A DNA stretch of 64,000 nucleotides from Virgibacillus_O xinjiangensis (GTDB lineage: Bacteria; Bacillota; Bacilli; Bacillales; Amphibacillaceae), in NCBI RefSeq assembly GCF_042643145.1, contig NZ_JBHRSA010000046.1, positions 124,001-188,000 on the forward strand. The letters are read 5' to 3'. Below are positions 24,904 to 33,399 of this stretch, piece after piece. Positions within the stretch are counted from its first letter, which is position 1; each line of letters opens with the position of its first letter. The notes below the pieces were generated by a model. It had not been told where the DNA came from, searched no databases, and saw only the letters and a program-made list of their open reading frames with translations. Made by a program: the position numbers and the translations under genes.

Positions 24904-25251
24904 CTATACTTGCTCAATTTTATAGACGGCGCGGTCCGTACTGATAATCAGCTGGGAGCCGTCTTTTTCATATAAAGAGTCGTCTTCCAGCGGGATTTCA
25001 TAAGTCGGGGAAGGCAGAGGTTCGAATTCGTTTTCTGTTGTTTCAATTTCGGCGTCTCCATTCAGCTGAAGTTCATGGAGCGGTTCATAGTCGTCAATTC
25101 TTCGGTTATCTTTACCATAGGAGATGGTTTCGAGATCCATGAATGTCTCGTCAATGTCATCCATTTCATGTTTGGTGATTTTAACACGGTGGCCGTTCCA
25201 TTTATGCAGTAGATCATTGAATTCTTCGATTGACAAGAATTGCTCTTGCAT
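24904..25251 (-). CDS. Hypothetical acidic protein within the yhbH-spoVR interval
   Basis: A 115-residue protein not recognised by me. ATG at 25251 has GAGGAGGGA at good spacing, so the longer upstream frame is not used. The product is acidic (many Glu/Asp), beginning MQEQFLSIEEFNDLLHKWNG with a helix and strand HRVKITKHEMDD, and ending DGSQLIISTDRAVYKIEQV, which looks like beta strands. No signal peptide or membrane segment. It is transcribed opposite to the sporulation genes flanking it and shares a 122-bp divergent region with spoVR. Confidence 0.7.
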   Translation of the reverse strand: MQEQFLSIEEFNDLLHKWNGHRVKITKHEMDDIDETFMDLETISYGKDNRRIDDYEPLHELQLNGDAEIETTENEFEPLPSPTYEIPLEDDSLYEKDGSQLIISTDRAVYKIEQV

Positions 25252-25373
25252 GAAAATCCCTCCTCTGTTTTCAGTTTTCCCGGATTGAAAAAATATACAC
25301 TTGGCTGCACTGATTTCTTGGAACTTGCTTTCTGCTCGTCTTTTGATATGAACAAGAATGGAGGGATCCCGCT

Positions 25374-26780
25374 TTGTCGGAACAGAAGGAACTGACATAT
25401 GCGATCGATGAGATTACAGAGATTGCATCCGATTTTGGTCTGGATTTCTACCCGATGCGGTATGAAATCTGTCCGGCTGATATTATTTATACCTTTGGAG
25501 CGTATGGCATGCCAACAAGATTCACCCACTGGAGTTTCGGAAAACAGTTTCATCGGATGAAGCTGCAGTATGACCTGGGTCTGAGCCAGATATATGAACT
25601 GGTGATCAATTCTGATCCATGCTATGCATTTCTGCTGGATACCAACAGCTTGATTCAGAACAAATTGATCATTGCCCACGTGCTCGCCCATTGTGACTTT
25701 TTTAAGAATAACGTAAGGTTTTCAAACACCCGCCGTGATATGGTGGAGTCCATGACAGCAACAGCTGAACGAATTGCCCATTATGAAGTGGTACATGGAA
25801 AAGACGAAGTTGAAAAGTTTCTCGACGCCGTATTATCCATTCAGGAGCATATTGATCCTTCCATTGTCAGACCAAAGCTTCCAGCCTATGAGGATGAAGA
25901 GGAAGAACTTTCTGATCCGAAAGTAAAGACAGATTATGATGATTTATGGGATATAGATGAAAAGCCTGCGGAAAAACCAAAGATCTTTAAGAAACGGAAA
26001 CAATTCCCGCCTAAGCCCGAAAAAGACATACTCCTGTTCATTGAGGAATATAGCAGGGAACTGGAAGACTGGCAGCGTGATATCCTGACGATGATGCGGG
26101 AAGAGATGCAGTATTTTTGGCCTCAGCTGGAAACAAAGATCATGAATGAAGGATGGGCCAGCTATTGGCATCAGCGTATACTGCGGGAAATGGATTTGAC
26201 CTCCGATGAAGTAGTGGAATTTGCTTCATTGAACGCAAGTGTCGTCCAGCCATCCAAACAGCAGATCAATCCATATTACCTTGGCCTGAAGATATTTGAA
26301 GATATTGAAGAGCGCTATAATAACCCGACAGATGAAATGAAAATGATGGGGGTGGAGCCAGATTCAGGCAGGGAGAAAATATTCGAGGTCAGGGAAATTG
26401 AGTCAGATATTTCGTTCATCCGCAATTACCTTACGAAAGAACTGGTTGAACAGGAAGACATGTATTTGTTTGAGAAGCAGGGAAGAGATTATCGAATTAC
26501 AGATAAAGATTACCAAAATGTGCGGGATCAGCTGGTATCCATGCGTGTTAATGGTGGGTTCCCATATATTACGGTAACCAATGGGGACTATCTCCGCAAC
26601 GGAGAATTATACCTCACGCATAGTTTTGAAGGGACAGAGCTTGATGTGCATTATCTGGAACATGTCCTCCCATATATTTATCAGCTTTGGGGACGAAATG
26701 TCCATATGGAAACCATGGTAGAGAATAAAAGAGTCGTTTTCTATTATGACGGGGAGAAAGTAAATCGCAGGCAATTGTAA
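25374..26780 (+). CDS. spoVR: Stage V sporulation protein R (spore cortex)
   Basis: A 468-residue protein, equal in length to B. subtilis SpoVR. It starts at TTG (25374), 8 nt after GGAGGG. Conserved pieces include YGMPTRFTHWSFGKQFHRMK, DTNSLIQNKLIIAHVLAHCDFFKNN (His/Cys-rich), LETKIMNEGWASYWHQRI and KIFEDIEERYNNP. SpoVR is needed for spore cortex formation; the E. coli homologue YcgB is co-regulated with YeaG/YeaH. The His/Glu-rich motifs (HCDFF, NEGWASYWH) suggest a metal site, though no biochemical activity is established. Terminator follows. Confidence 0.96.
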   Translation: MSEQKELTYAIDEITEIASDFGLDFYPMRYEICPADIIYTFGAYGMPTRFTHWSFGKQFHRMKLQYDLGLSQIYELVINSDPCYAFLLDTNSLIQNKLIIAHVLAHCDFFKNNVRFSNTRRDMVESMTATAERIAHYEVVHGKDEVEKFLDAVLSIQEHIDPSIVRPKLPAYEDEEEELSDPKVKTDYDDLWDIDEKPAEKPKIFKKRKQFPPKPEKDILLFIEEYSRELEDWQRDILTMMREEMQYFWPQLETKIMNEGWASYWHQRILREMDLTSDEVVEFASLNASVVQPSKQQINPYYLGLKIFEDIEERYNNPTDEMKMMGVEPDSGREKIFEVREIESDISFIRNYLTKELVEQEDMYLFEKQGRDYRITDKDYQNVRDQLVSMRVNGGFPYITVTNGDYLRNGELYLTHSFEGTELDVHYLEHVLPYIYQLWGRNVHMETMVENKRVVFYYDGEKVNRRQL

Positions 26781-26800
26781 TAAATCTGTTGATATGACAA

Positions 26801-26827
26801 GGGCAGCACTGTTGGCTGCTCTTTTTC
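26801..26827 (+). terminator. spoVR intrinsic terminator
   Basis: GGGCAGC (26801-26807) pairs with GCTGCTC (26815-26821), followed by TTTTT. Confidence 0.75.
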
Positions 26828-27004
26828 ATGTACTCTATTCTGTACCTCATGCATCTGCTCCGGTCGAAATTGTTCTGTCTTTCGGAAGCAGGTCTCCACC
26901 TATGATTGGGTATTACATCAATATTAAAATATTGTTAATATTATAGACATTGTGAGATGGCATGATAAAATTGGGGTAAGTAAGCAGATGAAAGGAACAT
27001 ACAC

Positions 27005-27604
27005 ATGAAGCCTTGGGTGAGAAAAGCTTTAGTTGCAATGATTACGGTAATGACGCTAGGAATGTACACACCACCTGTCCATTTGACTGCAGAAGCAGAA
27101 AATGAGGGAAGTGAAACAGACGCTAGGCAGGATGCAGAACGAGGACAGGCAGCGGCGGACACCCGGGAGGAACTGGATGTCACGCTCGAACTTAATGATC
27201 AAGATTACCTGCAAACTTTGACAGAGAAGGCAAAAGAAAAAACGTTACATAAATTGGGTCCTAGAATCGTGCCGCAGGTGGAGGATGAATTCACCTCTGT
27301 CATACTGCCGAAAATGACAGATGTCTTGGAAGGATTGGTAACAGATCAAGGAGGGGGAATTGCTGTACCGTATTACAGTATAACAGAGGAACCTTCCCCA
27401 GGTGTGGGAGAGCGGATCTTCAATATCCATGATGATAGAGAGGGGAAAGATATAGCCAAATTCCATGTCCGCCGGGATAATCGCCCATTGGAAGGATATT
27501 GGTTCAATTTCCACTACCATCTGAGTCAGGACGGTTTTGAACAACATCATGATATCGGGGAAATCTATTGGGACAAAAATATGCCACCCAAATGGATGGC
27601 ATAA
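27005..27604 (+). CDS. ypjP: YpjP family protein
   Basis: A 199-residue protein similar to B. subtilis YpjP. The N-terminus MKPWVRKALVAMITVMTLGMY is a signal peptide or membrane anchor, then an acidic variable region (35-60), then the conserved block LHKLGPRIVPQVEDEF and a C-terminal segment GERIFNIHDDREGKDIAKFHVRRDNRPLEG continuing into YWFNFHYHLSQDGFEQHHDIGE and IYWDKNMPPKWM. Function unknown; the His/aromatic-rich end is the most conserved. AAGGAAC precedes ATG. A strong hairpin separates it from the convergent sirtuin gene. Confidence 0.82.
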   Translation: MKPWVRKALVAMITVMTLGMYTPPVHLTAEAENEGSETDARQDAERGQAAADTREELDVTLELNDQDYLQTLTEKAKEKTLHKLGPRIVPQVEDEFTSVILPKMTDVLEGLVTDQGGGIAVPYYSITEEPSPGVGERIFNIHDDREGKDIAKFHVRRDNRPLEGYWFNFHYHLSQDGFEQHHDIGEIYWDKNMPPKWMA

Positions 27605-27619
27605 GGCGCAGGTTGTGTT

Positions 27620-27652
27620 AAAGGCATCGCGTCCAGTGTTTGCGATGCCTTT
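27620..27652. terminator. Bidirectional terminator between ypjP and sirtuin genes
   Basis: A perfect 11-bp stem (27620-27630 with 27642-27652) with T-rich ends in both directions. Confidence 0.88.
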
Positions 27653-27654
27653 TA

Positions 27655-28362
27655 TCATAGTGCCACTTCAGCAAGTACCTCGCCGACTGGTCTGTCGTGT
27701 ATGACTTCATCAGCAATGTAGTCCATATCAGTCGGCTCTTTGTTGATGATGACCACTTTCGCTCCGCATTCTTTGGCAATGACAGGGAATTGGTTAGCCG
27801 GTGTGACACTTAATGAAGAACCAAGTACGATAAATAAATCAGCTTTGCGGGACTCTGATAGTGCAAACTGAAAGGCATCCTCTGGTAGGGTCTCACCGAA
27901 CAGGACCACAGAGGGTCTGAGTATTCCTCCACAGGAGCAGTGGTAATCCTGATGGATATAGCCTTCACTGTCATAACTCCTTCCACACGACTGACAGTGA
28001 AGATGCTGAAGCGTGCCGTGAAGCTCGGCAACCTGTCTGCTTCCTGCCTTTTGATGAAAACCATCCACATTCTGTGTAATGATGGACATCACTTTCCCTT
28101 GCTTTTCCCATTCGGCCAGGATGTAATGTCCCTTGTGCGGACCATACTCTTTGACACCCAGGACTCGGTCACGGTAAAACTCTATAAATTCGTTGACATT
28201 ATTATTCAATGCATCGGCACTGGCAATTCTGCTTGGATCCTTTTCCTTCCACATTCCACCTGAGGAGGAACGGAAGTCGGGCAGTCCACTTTCCGTAGAC
28301 ATCCCAGCGCCGGTAAAAACGACTGTATGTTTTGCTTCCTTTATCCATTTTTCCAGCAACAT
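27655..28362 (-). CDS. cobB: NAD-dependent protein deacylase, SIR2 family
   Basis: A 235-residue sirtuin. It has the NAD-binding GAGMSTESGLPDFRS, the TQNVDGFHQKAG core with catalytic His in ELHGTLQHL, a Cys4 zinc site (CQSC and CSCGG), RPSVVLFGETLP and LVLGSSLSV-type GSSLSVTPANQ. Sirtuins remove acetyl or other acyl groups from lysines, producing nicotinamide and O-acyl-ADP-ribose; B. subtilis SrtN deacetylates AcsA. A macrodomain protein able to act on O-acetyl-ADP-ribose is encoded elsewhere in this window (49065-49625). AAAAGGAGAG precedes ATG. Monocistronic. Confidence 0.93.
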   Translation of the reverse strand: MLLEKWIKEAKHTVVFTGAGMSTESGLPDFRSSSGGMWKEKDPSRIASADALNNNVNEFIEFYRDRVLGVKEYGPHKGHYILAEWEKQGKVMSIITQNVDGFHQKAGSRQVAELHGTLQHLHCQSCGRSYDSEGYIHQDYHCSCGGILRPSVVLFGETLPEDAFQFALSESRKADLFIVLGSSLSVTPANQFPVIAKECGAKVVIINKEPTDMDYIADEVIHDRPVGEVLAEVAL

Positions 28363-28460
28363 GCTTCTCTCCTTTTCACCTTTTATTATACTTCCTTCCC
28401 CTTTTCGTCACAAATTAGTAAAATTTCAAGAAAAAATCCATTGGCAAAACAAGAGTGAAA

Positions 28461-28489
28461 TTGACTGGTGACACTGTGTCATATATAAT
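28461..28489 (+). promoter_or_regulatory. Sigma-A promoter of the TetR gene
   Basis: TTGACT (28461-28466), 17-bp spacer, perfect TATAAT (28484-28489). An operator palindrome occupies the spacer. Confidence 0.85.
28469..28481. promoter_or_regulatory. TetR operator 1
   Basis: The 13-bp palindrome TGACACTGTGTCA lies between -35 and -10. Confidence 0.8.
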
Positions 28490-28502
28490 TGGAGATGATA
28501 AA

Positions 28503-28515
28503 TGACACAGTGTCA
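28503..28515. promoter_or_regulatory. TetR operator 2
   Basis: TGACACAGTGTCA repeats operator 1 except for the central base. It lies just after the predicted transcription start, 34 bp centre-to-centre from operator 1. Confidence 0.8.
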
Positions 28516-28536
28516 CGAGTAAGGGGAGGAAGTGCT

Positions 28537-29163
28537 TTGCCGAAGCCAACATTCTTTAATCTACCAGAAGAAAAACGGCAAAAATTGGTTCATGCTGCTG
28601 AAGAAGAATTTTCACGTGTGCCCTTATTCGAAGCATCGATTTCCAACATTGTTAAAGCGGCTGGTATTCCCCGTGGAAGTTTTTATCAGTATTTTGAAGA
28701 TAAAGAGGACATCTTTTTTTTCCTTCTGAATGAGCAGGCAGAGAAGAGGAAGGAATCACTTATAAGCATGCTGAAGAAGTATGATGGAGACATTTTTAAA
28801 GCAGTGACTGAAATTTACAGGAAATTTTTGTATGAATTGCCTGATGAGGAGGAGCGTAACTTCCTCAAGAATGCTTTCCTGAATGTCACCCATAAGATAG
28901 AAGATGCCTTTACTACCATGTTCAGTGGAACACAAAGCAATGAACAGATTGAGGAGATCAAACGGCTGATAAACCGGGATATACTCAACATATCCGAGGA
29001 AAAAGAGCTGTTCTATATTGTGCAGATCATTACGGCTGTGGTCTTCCGCAACTTTGTGGAGAAATTCGCCAGGGAGTTGTCGGATGATGAGGCGATGGAT
29101 AATTTCATTGTGGAAATGAACCTGCTGAAAAGAGGCTTACATAAGCAAAATGGAAATGGATGA
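28537..29163 (+). CDS. TetR family transcriptional regulator, probably autoregulated
   Basis: A 208-residue TetR-type repressor. The N-terminal helix-turn-helix region is EEEFSRVPLFEASISNIVKAAG followed by the recognition segment IPRGSFYQYFEDKEDIF. The C-terminal ligand/dimer domain (about 60-200) is helical and not diagnostic. The start is TTG at 28537 with AGGGGAGGA upstream; the extended frame includes promoter DNA. Two near-identical palindromes over the promoter imply that it represses itself. No efflux pump or enzyme gene is directly linked; the next gene is a Spx-like protein 56 bp away that could be co-transcribed. Confidence 0.9.
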   Translation: MPKPTFFNLPEEKRQKLVHAAEEEFSRVPLFEASISNIVKAAGIPRGSFYQYFEDKEDIFFFLLNEQAEKRKESLISMLKKYDGDIFKAVTEIYRKFLYELPDEEERNFLKNAFLNVTHKIEDAFTTMFSGTQSNEQIEEIKRLINRDILNISEEKELFYIVQIITAVVFRNFVEKFARELSDDEAMDNFIVEMNLLKRGLHKQNGNG

Positions 29164-29219
29164 CATCTGTCTCCGTTCATACATAATAAAAAAATCTTTT
29201 ATGAGATGGGGTATGATAA

Positions 29220-29630
29220 ATGACAGTAAAGCTCTATGGTGTACCATGTTCATCAACAAGAAAGGCAAAAGAATGGCTCAGGAGTAACCGGATTCCTTTC
29301 AGTGAACGGAATGTATTAAGGGATCCTCTTACGGTACAGGAGCTCTATGATGTACTGCGTTTGACCGTCGATGGCACGGAAGAGATCATTTCCACACGAT
29401 CCAAGATTTATAAGGAACTGGATATTGACCTGGAGGCTCTCCCGTTAAAAGAACTATTGGAGTTGATCCAAGCACATCCGAATTTGCTCCGGAGTCCGAT
29501 CATTATGGACAATAAACGCCTGCAGGTTGGGTATCATGAAGAGGATATCAGGCAGTTCCTTCCACGGGAAACTCGTGAGAATCAATGGATTCAGTGGAAG
29601 AGAAATCAGCTGCGTTTAGCTGAGATATAA
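29220..29630 (+). CDS. Spx/ArsC family protein lacking the CxxC disulfide switch
   Basis: A 136-residue protein strongly resembling Spx: MTVKLYGVPCSSTRKAKEWL at the N-terminus, then GTEEIISTRSKIYKEL, LLRSPIIMDNKRLQVGY and EEDIRQFLPR near the end. Spx binds the RNA polymerase alpha C-terminal domain and is activated by a Cys10-Cys13 disulfide. Here Cys10 is present but position 13 is Thr, so an intramolecular disulfide cannot form. It could be a redox-blind Spx paralogue or could respond by S-thiolation. It follows the TetR gene and may share its transcript. A canonical Spx is expected elsewhere in the genome. Confidence 0.85.
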   Translation: MTVKLYGVPCSSTRKAKEWLRSNRIPFSERNVLRDPLTVQELYDVLRLTVDGTEEIISTRSKIYKELDIDLEALPLKELLELIQAHPNLLRSPIIMDNKRLQVGYHEEDIRQFLPRETRENQWIQWKRNQLRLAEI

Positions 29631-29659
29631 ACTATTCACCATCCCTTTGGAGGGTTCTT

Positions 29660-29944
29660 ATGAAATTGATTGCAGAGCAGCCTTACTTCAAGGTGGAAAG
29701 GCAAGTAAAGAGTTTGGAACAGAAGGATGTAGAGGATCCCCGGACCCTGTATCTCTATGAGGATAAGGTGGTTACCAAACATAGGGAGTTTGCCATTCAA
29801 GATGTTCTCGATATGTCTTACCGCTTTATTGGTGGGCGTGGAGGCCTGTTGTACCTTCATACCATCAAAGGGGTGTTTTCCTATAACGTCAAAACTTCTC
29901 CTGAGGCGTTTGTACAGGCGTACAGGAGACACTTCAAACCTTGA
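29660..29944 (+). CDS. Hypothetical protein, 94 residues
   Basis: I do not recognise this protein. It begins MKLIAEQPYFKVERQVKSLEQ and continues with strand-like segments DPRTLYLYEDKVVTKHREF, a DVLDMSYRFIGGRGGLLYLHT core and KGVFSYNVKTSPEAFVQAYR. The alternation of strands and a final helix suggests a small PH-like or similar beta-rich domain. No signal or membrane span. It starts 29 bp after the Spx-like gene with GGAGGG before ATG, so it is probably in the same transcript. A strong bidirectional terminator ends the unit. Confidence 0.7.
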   Translation: MKLIAEQPYFKVERQVKSLEQKDVEDPRTLYLYEDKVVTKHREFAIQDVLDMSYRFIGGRGGLLYLHTIKGVFSYNVKTSPEAFVQAYRRHFKP

Positions 29945-29977
29945 TAGCAATGGCGGTTAACAACCATTTGCAGCAGC

Positions 29978-30017
29978 AAAAAGCACACCTGTTGATTTTC
30001 TAACAGGTGTGCTTTTT
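29978..30017. terminator. Bidirectional terminator
   Basis: A perfect 16-bp inverted repeat (29978-29993 with 30002-30017) with A/T-runs at both ends, between convergent transcripts. Confidence 0.93.
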
Positions 30018-30024
30018 GTATGGA

Positions 30025-31257
30025 TCAAGTTGATTTCGGCTGGTAATGCTTTGTCTCCGTCTTATTTACGATCGAGCTCCCCACCATATCTCCGGTTACG
30101 TTCAGGGCTGTAGCGCCCATTCCGATAATTGCGTCCACGGATGTGAGCAATGCTGCAATTTCAAGCGGTAGTCCGACTTGGACGAAAACAGTGGCAATCA
30201 TGATGATGCCAGCTCCTGGTACGCCGGCTGTACCAATTGATGCCAATGTACCAATGAGAACTACTTGGAACATTTCGCCGAAACTCAATGGGTCTCCGAT
30301 CATATTGGCGGCAAAGGCTGCCGAGACTGCAATCCTAATTGCTGCGCCGTCCATATTGATGGTAGCTCCTAGTGGCAGACTGAAACCATAGAGACCCTTG
30401 TTTAACCCCATATTCCTTGCTGCGTTCAAGGTGAGAGGGAGTGTACCAGAGCTGCTTTGGGTGACAAATGCAGTCAACATAGGGGTACGGGCCTGTCGGA
30501 AAAAGGCTGTAGGCGAGATTTTAAAGATGAACAAAGAAAGAATATAGAATATCAGCTGGACCATTAAGGCGATATAGAAAACCATAAGCATATGGCCAAG
30601 GGACAATAAGGTGCTAGTCCCTTGATTCCCCACTGTATTGGCTACAATCGCAAAGATTCCCACTGGTACGTATTGCAGGACACCTCTCATAATCGTCAGC
30701 GTTGCTTCGTTAAGTCCTTCTGCCACACTGAAAAGTAGCTTTCCCTGCTCTGTAAAAGCCTTGGAGGACTGTAAAATCGAAATAGCGATTCCGAAGGCGA
30801 AAGCAGTGAAAATGATCCCCAATAAATTGAGTTCACTGAAAGCGATGAAAATATTTTCCGGTACAATGCTCAAGAGCATTGTACTGATCCCGGGATTATC
30901 GGGGGTCTCAAGCTCCTCTCCACTTGGTAGTGGCATGCCGCTGCCCGGCTGGAAGACAAGCGAAACAACGAGACCCGCTATAATAGCCAAAGCGGTACTG
31001 GCGACATAGTAGAGGAGCGTCTTTCCACCCATCCTCCCCAGGTTCTGTGCATTTGTCTGATTGATGCCTACGATAAGGGTGAACAAAATCAGAGGGATGA
31101 TCAGGAAGTTGAGCAGACGAATCAATAGGTCCCCCAAAGGAGAGAGAACACTAGCAGACTCGCCGGCAGCCAAACCGACAATCACTCCCAAAAGAAGAGA
31201 GACTGTAATTTTCAGGATTAATGATGCTTCCATATAACCTCTCCAAAGAGCTTTCAA
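30025..31257 (-). CDS. Dicarboxylate/amino acid:cation symporter (DAACS family)
   Basis: A 410-residue transporter with eight membrane helices and two re-entrant loops, related to GltP/GltT/DctP. The serine-rich hairpin TQSSSGTLPLTLNA, the NMDGAAIRI substrate/Na+ motif, and the GVPGAGIIM second hairpin are intact. It imports glutamate, aspartate or C4-dicarboxylates with Na+ or H+; specificity is not decided by the sequence. The start is TTG at 31257, since the AAAGGAGG lies inside the longer frame's first codons. It is monocistronic and divergent from the thiosulfate-type transporter. Confidence 0.92.
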   Translation of the reverse strand: MKALWRGYMEASLILKITVSLLLGVIVGLAAGESASVLSPLGDLLIRLLNFLIIPLILFTLIVGINQTNAQNLGRMGGKTLLYYVASTALAIIAGLVVSLVFQPGSGMPLPSGEELETPDNPGISTMLLSIVPENIFIAFSELNLLGIIFTAFAFGIAISILQSSKAFTEQGKLLFSVAEGLNEATLTIMRGVLQYVPVGIFAIVANTVGNQGTSTLLSLGHMLMVFYIALMVQLIFYILSLFIFKISPTAFFRQARTPMLTAFVTQSSSGTLPLTLNAARNMGLNKGLYGFSLPLGATINMDGAAIRIAVSAAFAANMIGDPLSFGEMFQVVLIGTLASIGTAGVPGAGIIMIATVFVQVGLPLEIAALLTSVDAIIGMGATALNVTGDMVGSSIVNKTETKHYQPKST

Positions 31258-31479
31258 GGTGCCGCCTCCTTTCATATTTATGGTTTCCCACTAATGTTGT
31301 AAATTTCTATTGTCAATCAATTTAAATTACCCTAGATGAACATGCATGTCAAAACTTCTGCTCTTCAAAGAAAGCTTCCTGCCTCCAATGCAAGTTTCTA
31401 CAAAATAGTATTTACAATTTCCATAGAATATTGTAATATTTAAATCTGACTAAGATTATCAGATAAGGAGGTTTGTTGA

Positions 31480-32739
31480 ATGGAACAGACCGCATTAGGT
31501 TCAACAACAACGAAAAAAATCAATATAAACCCTACAACGGTAGTCAAGGAGTTAAATCCGATACAAAAACCATATATGACAGCAGGAATCATTGCTGCGA
31601 TCGCTCTATTGATTGCAATTCTCACCACAACCACATTGACACAGGGTGTTCTATATATAATTGGTATTGCATTGGGAGTAACGCTTCTGCATGCACGTTT
31701 TGGCTTCACTTCGGCATTCCGGAGGTTGGTATCCGTGGGGAATGTACAGGGAATTCAGGCACACATGATCATGTTGGCAGTCGCCACCACCCTTTTTGCC
31801 ATTATCCTCGGCACAGGGTTCAGTTTCACAGGAAATGACCCATCCGGTTATGTATCACCTGTGGGTGTGAGTGTACTGGTCGGTGCGTTTCTATTCGGGA
31901 TCGGCATGCAACTAGGTAATGGTTGTGCTTCAGGAACCCTTTATAATTTAGGTGGTGGGTCATCCTCCATGGTATTAACGATTACTTCATTCATTATCGG
32001 TTCTACGATTGGTGCCTACCACTTTACTTTCTGGATGGATACACCTTCCCTTCCTGCCATCTCACTAGCGGAAACAACAGGGTTTGGATACTTTGGCGGC
32101 TGGTTGACTCAAATGGTCATTTTCGCAGCCATTTACTTGCTGACCATTCAAATTGCCAAGAAGAAAAATCCGCCTATGATGAAGCCTTTAGCTACTACAA
32201 ATGGTTGGAAAAAGGTCTTCCGTGGAGCATGGCCACTATTCGTGGCAGGAATTGTGCTTGCGGTGCTGAACGCTTTGACTCTGGCAATTCGCGGAAATCC
32301 GTGGGGAATTACTTCCGCGTTTGCGCTTTGGGGAGGAAAAGCTGCTTCCGCAGTAGGAATTGACGTTGCATCTTGGGGGTATTTCTCCGGAGCCAATGGA
32401 GAAGCACTGACCCAGTCGGTCCTGGCAGATTCTACAAGTGTCATGAACTTTGGGATTATCCTGGGAGCCTTTATAGCAGCTTCAGCTCAAGGGAATTTCA
32501 AGCCAAGGAAGTTAAAACCAGGCATTGCCGGTGCTTCCATTATCGGCGGGCTATTGATGGGATATGGTGCACGCCTGGCATTCGGTTGTAATATCGGTGC
32601 CTACTTTGGCGGAATTGCATCCTTCAGCCTGCATGGTTGGGTTTGGATGGTCATGGCTATGCTTGGTACCGGGCTTGCCTTGTTGATCCGCCCAATCTTT
32701 GGAATGAAAAATCCGAATAAGCAAGACTCCTTCTGTTAA
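31480..32739 (+). CDS. YeeE/YedE family transporter (TsuA-like thiosulfate importer)
   Basis: A 419-residue protein with about ten to twelve membrane helices and internal pseudo-symmetry. The functional cysteines of the family appear in GMQLGNGCASGTLYNLGGG and in RLAFGCNIGAYFGGI. E. coli/Spirochaeta YeeE (TsuA) takes up thiosulfate through a relay of such cysteines, usually with the TusA-like partner TsuB. No TusA-like gene is next to it here. The basic N-terminal ~30 residues are cytoplasmic. AAGGAGG precedes ATG. Supply of reduced sulfur would fit the Cys/Met genes elsewhere in the window. Confidence 0.85.
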   Translation: MEQTALGSTTTKKININPTTVVKELNPIQKPYMTAGIIAAIALLIAILTTTTLTQGVLYIIGIALGVTLLHARFGFTSAFRRLVSVGNVQGIQAHMIMLAVATTLFAIILGTGFSFTGNDPSGYVSPVGVSVLVGAFLFGIGMQLGNGCASGTLYNLGGGSSSMVLTITSFIIGSTIGAYHFTFWMDTPSLPAISLAETTGFGYFGGWLTQMVIFAAIYLLTIQIAKKKNPPMMKPLATTNGWKKVFRGAWPLFVAGIVLAVLNALTLAIRGNPWGITSAFALWGGKAASAVGIDVASWGYFSGANGEALTQSVLADSTSVMNFGIILGAFIAASAQGNFKPRKLKPGIAGASIIGGLLMGYGARLAFGCNIGAYFGGIASFSLHGWVWMVMAMLGTGLALLIRPIFGMKNPNKQDSFC

Positions 32740-32743
32740 AGAT

Positions 32744-32778
32744 AAAAAATGGATTGCCCTATGGGCAATCCATTTTTT
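32744..32778. terminator. Bidirectional terminator
   Basis: A perfect 16-bp inverted repeat (32744-32759 with 32763-32778) with A6/T6 ends, between the transporter and Nudix genes. Confidence 0.93.
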
Positions 32779-32781
32779 GCA

Positions 32782-33399
32782 TTATGACTTCAGCAGGTCT
32801 ACAAAATGACGAAGGATCTTGGCGGTCAGACCCCAGATGACTTTTCCGTCATACTGATAAAACAGTTCATCGATTTTCCGGAACTGCCAGTTGTAATTTT
32901 CCCCACCGACAATCAATTCATAAGGGAAATCATCACCCGGTTCTACGTGCAGGCGAACCTGATGAATATCTGGCTCATTCTCTAGAAAAAAAGAGAGGGG
33001 AACGGTAAAGACTTCTTCTACTTCCCCGTCATTCGGTTGGATCTCCTCCATTGTCCTAATGCTGCCGACGAACGGATAGATAATCCTACCAGAATCGGAG
33101 ACGACATAGTCGAGAGGAATAACTTCCTCCACTTGCTGCTTTTTAACCGTCAGTTCTTCCGTTGTTTCCCTGATGGCAGCGGCACATGGACTTTGATCAT
33201 CTTGCTCGATTCTCCCTCCAGGGAAGCAGGTATCACCCGGCTGCCGGTGCAGCTTCATGGATCTTACTTCAAAGAGAAGATGTGTCTCCCCATCCTTTTC
33301 TACGAGAGGGATTAAAATGGCAGATCGGAAATAATTGTTCTGGCCTAGTATCGCTGGTGTTCGATCCTTGAGTTTGTTGATAATAGACGATGCGTCCAT
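32782..33399 (-). CDS. Nudix hydrolase, CoA pyrophosphatase (NudL/YeaB) type
   Basis: A 205-residue Nudix protein. The Nudix box GGRIEQDDQSPCAAAIRETTEEL has all the Gly, Arg and Glu positions, preceded by the UPF0035-like LHRQPGDTCFPGG characteristic of coenzyme A diphosphatases, which split CoA into 3',5'-ADP and phosphopantetheine. The frame opens earlier, but ATG at 33399 has ACGGAGGTG at the right distance. Monocistronic, convergent with the YeeE-type transporter. Specificity for CoA is inferred from the LHRQPG segment. Confidence 0.88.
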   Translation of the reverse strand: MDASSIINKLKDRTPAILGQNNYFRSAILIPLVEKDGETHLLFEVRSMKLHRQPGDTCFPGGRIEQDDQSPCAAAIRETTEELTVKKQQVEEVIPLDYVVSDSGRIIYPFVGSIRTMEEIQPNDGEVEEVFTVPLSFFLENEPDIHQVRLHVEPGDDFPYELIVGGENYNWQFRKIDELFYQYDGKVIWGLTAKILRHFVDLLKS

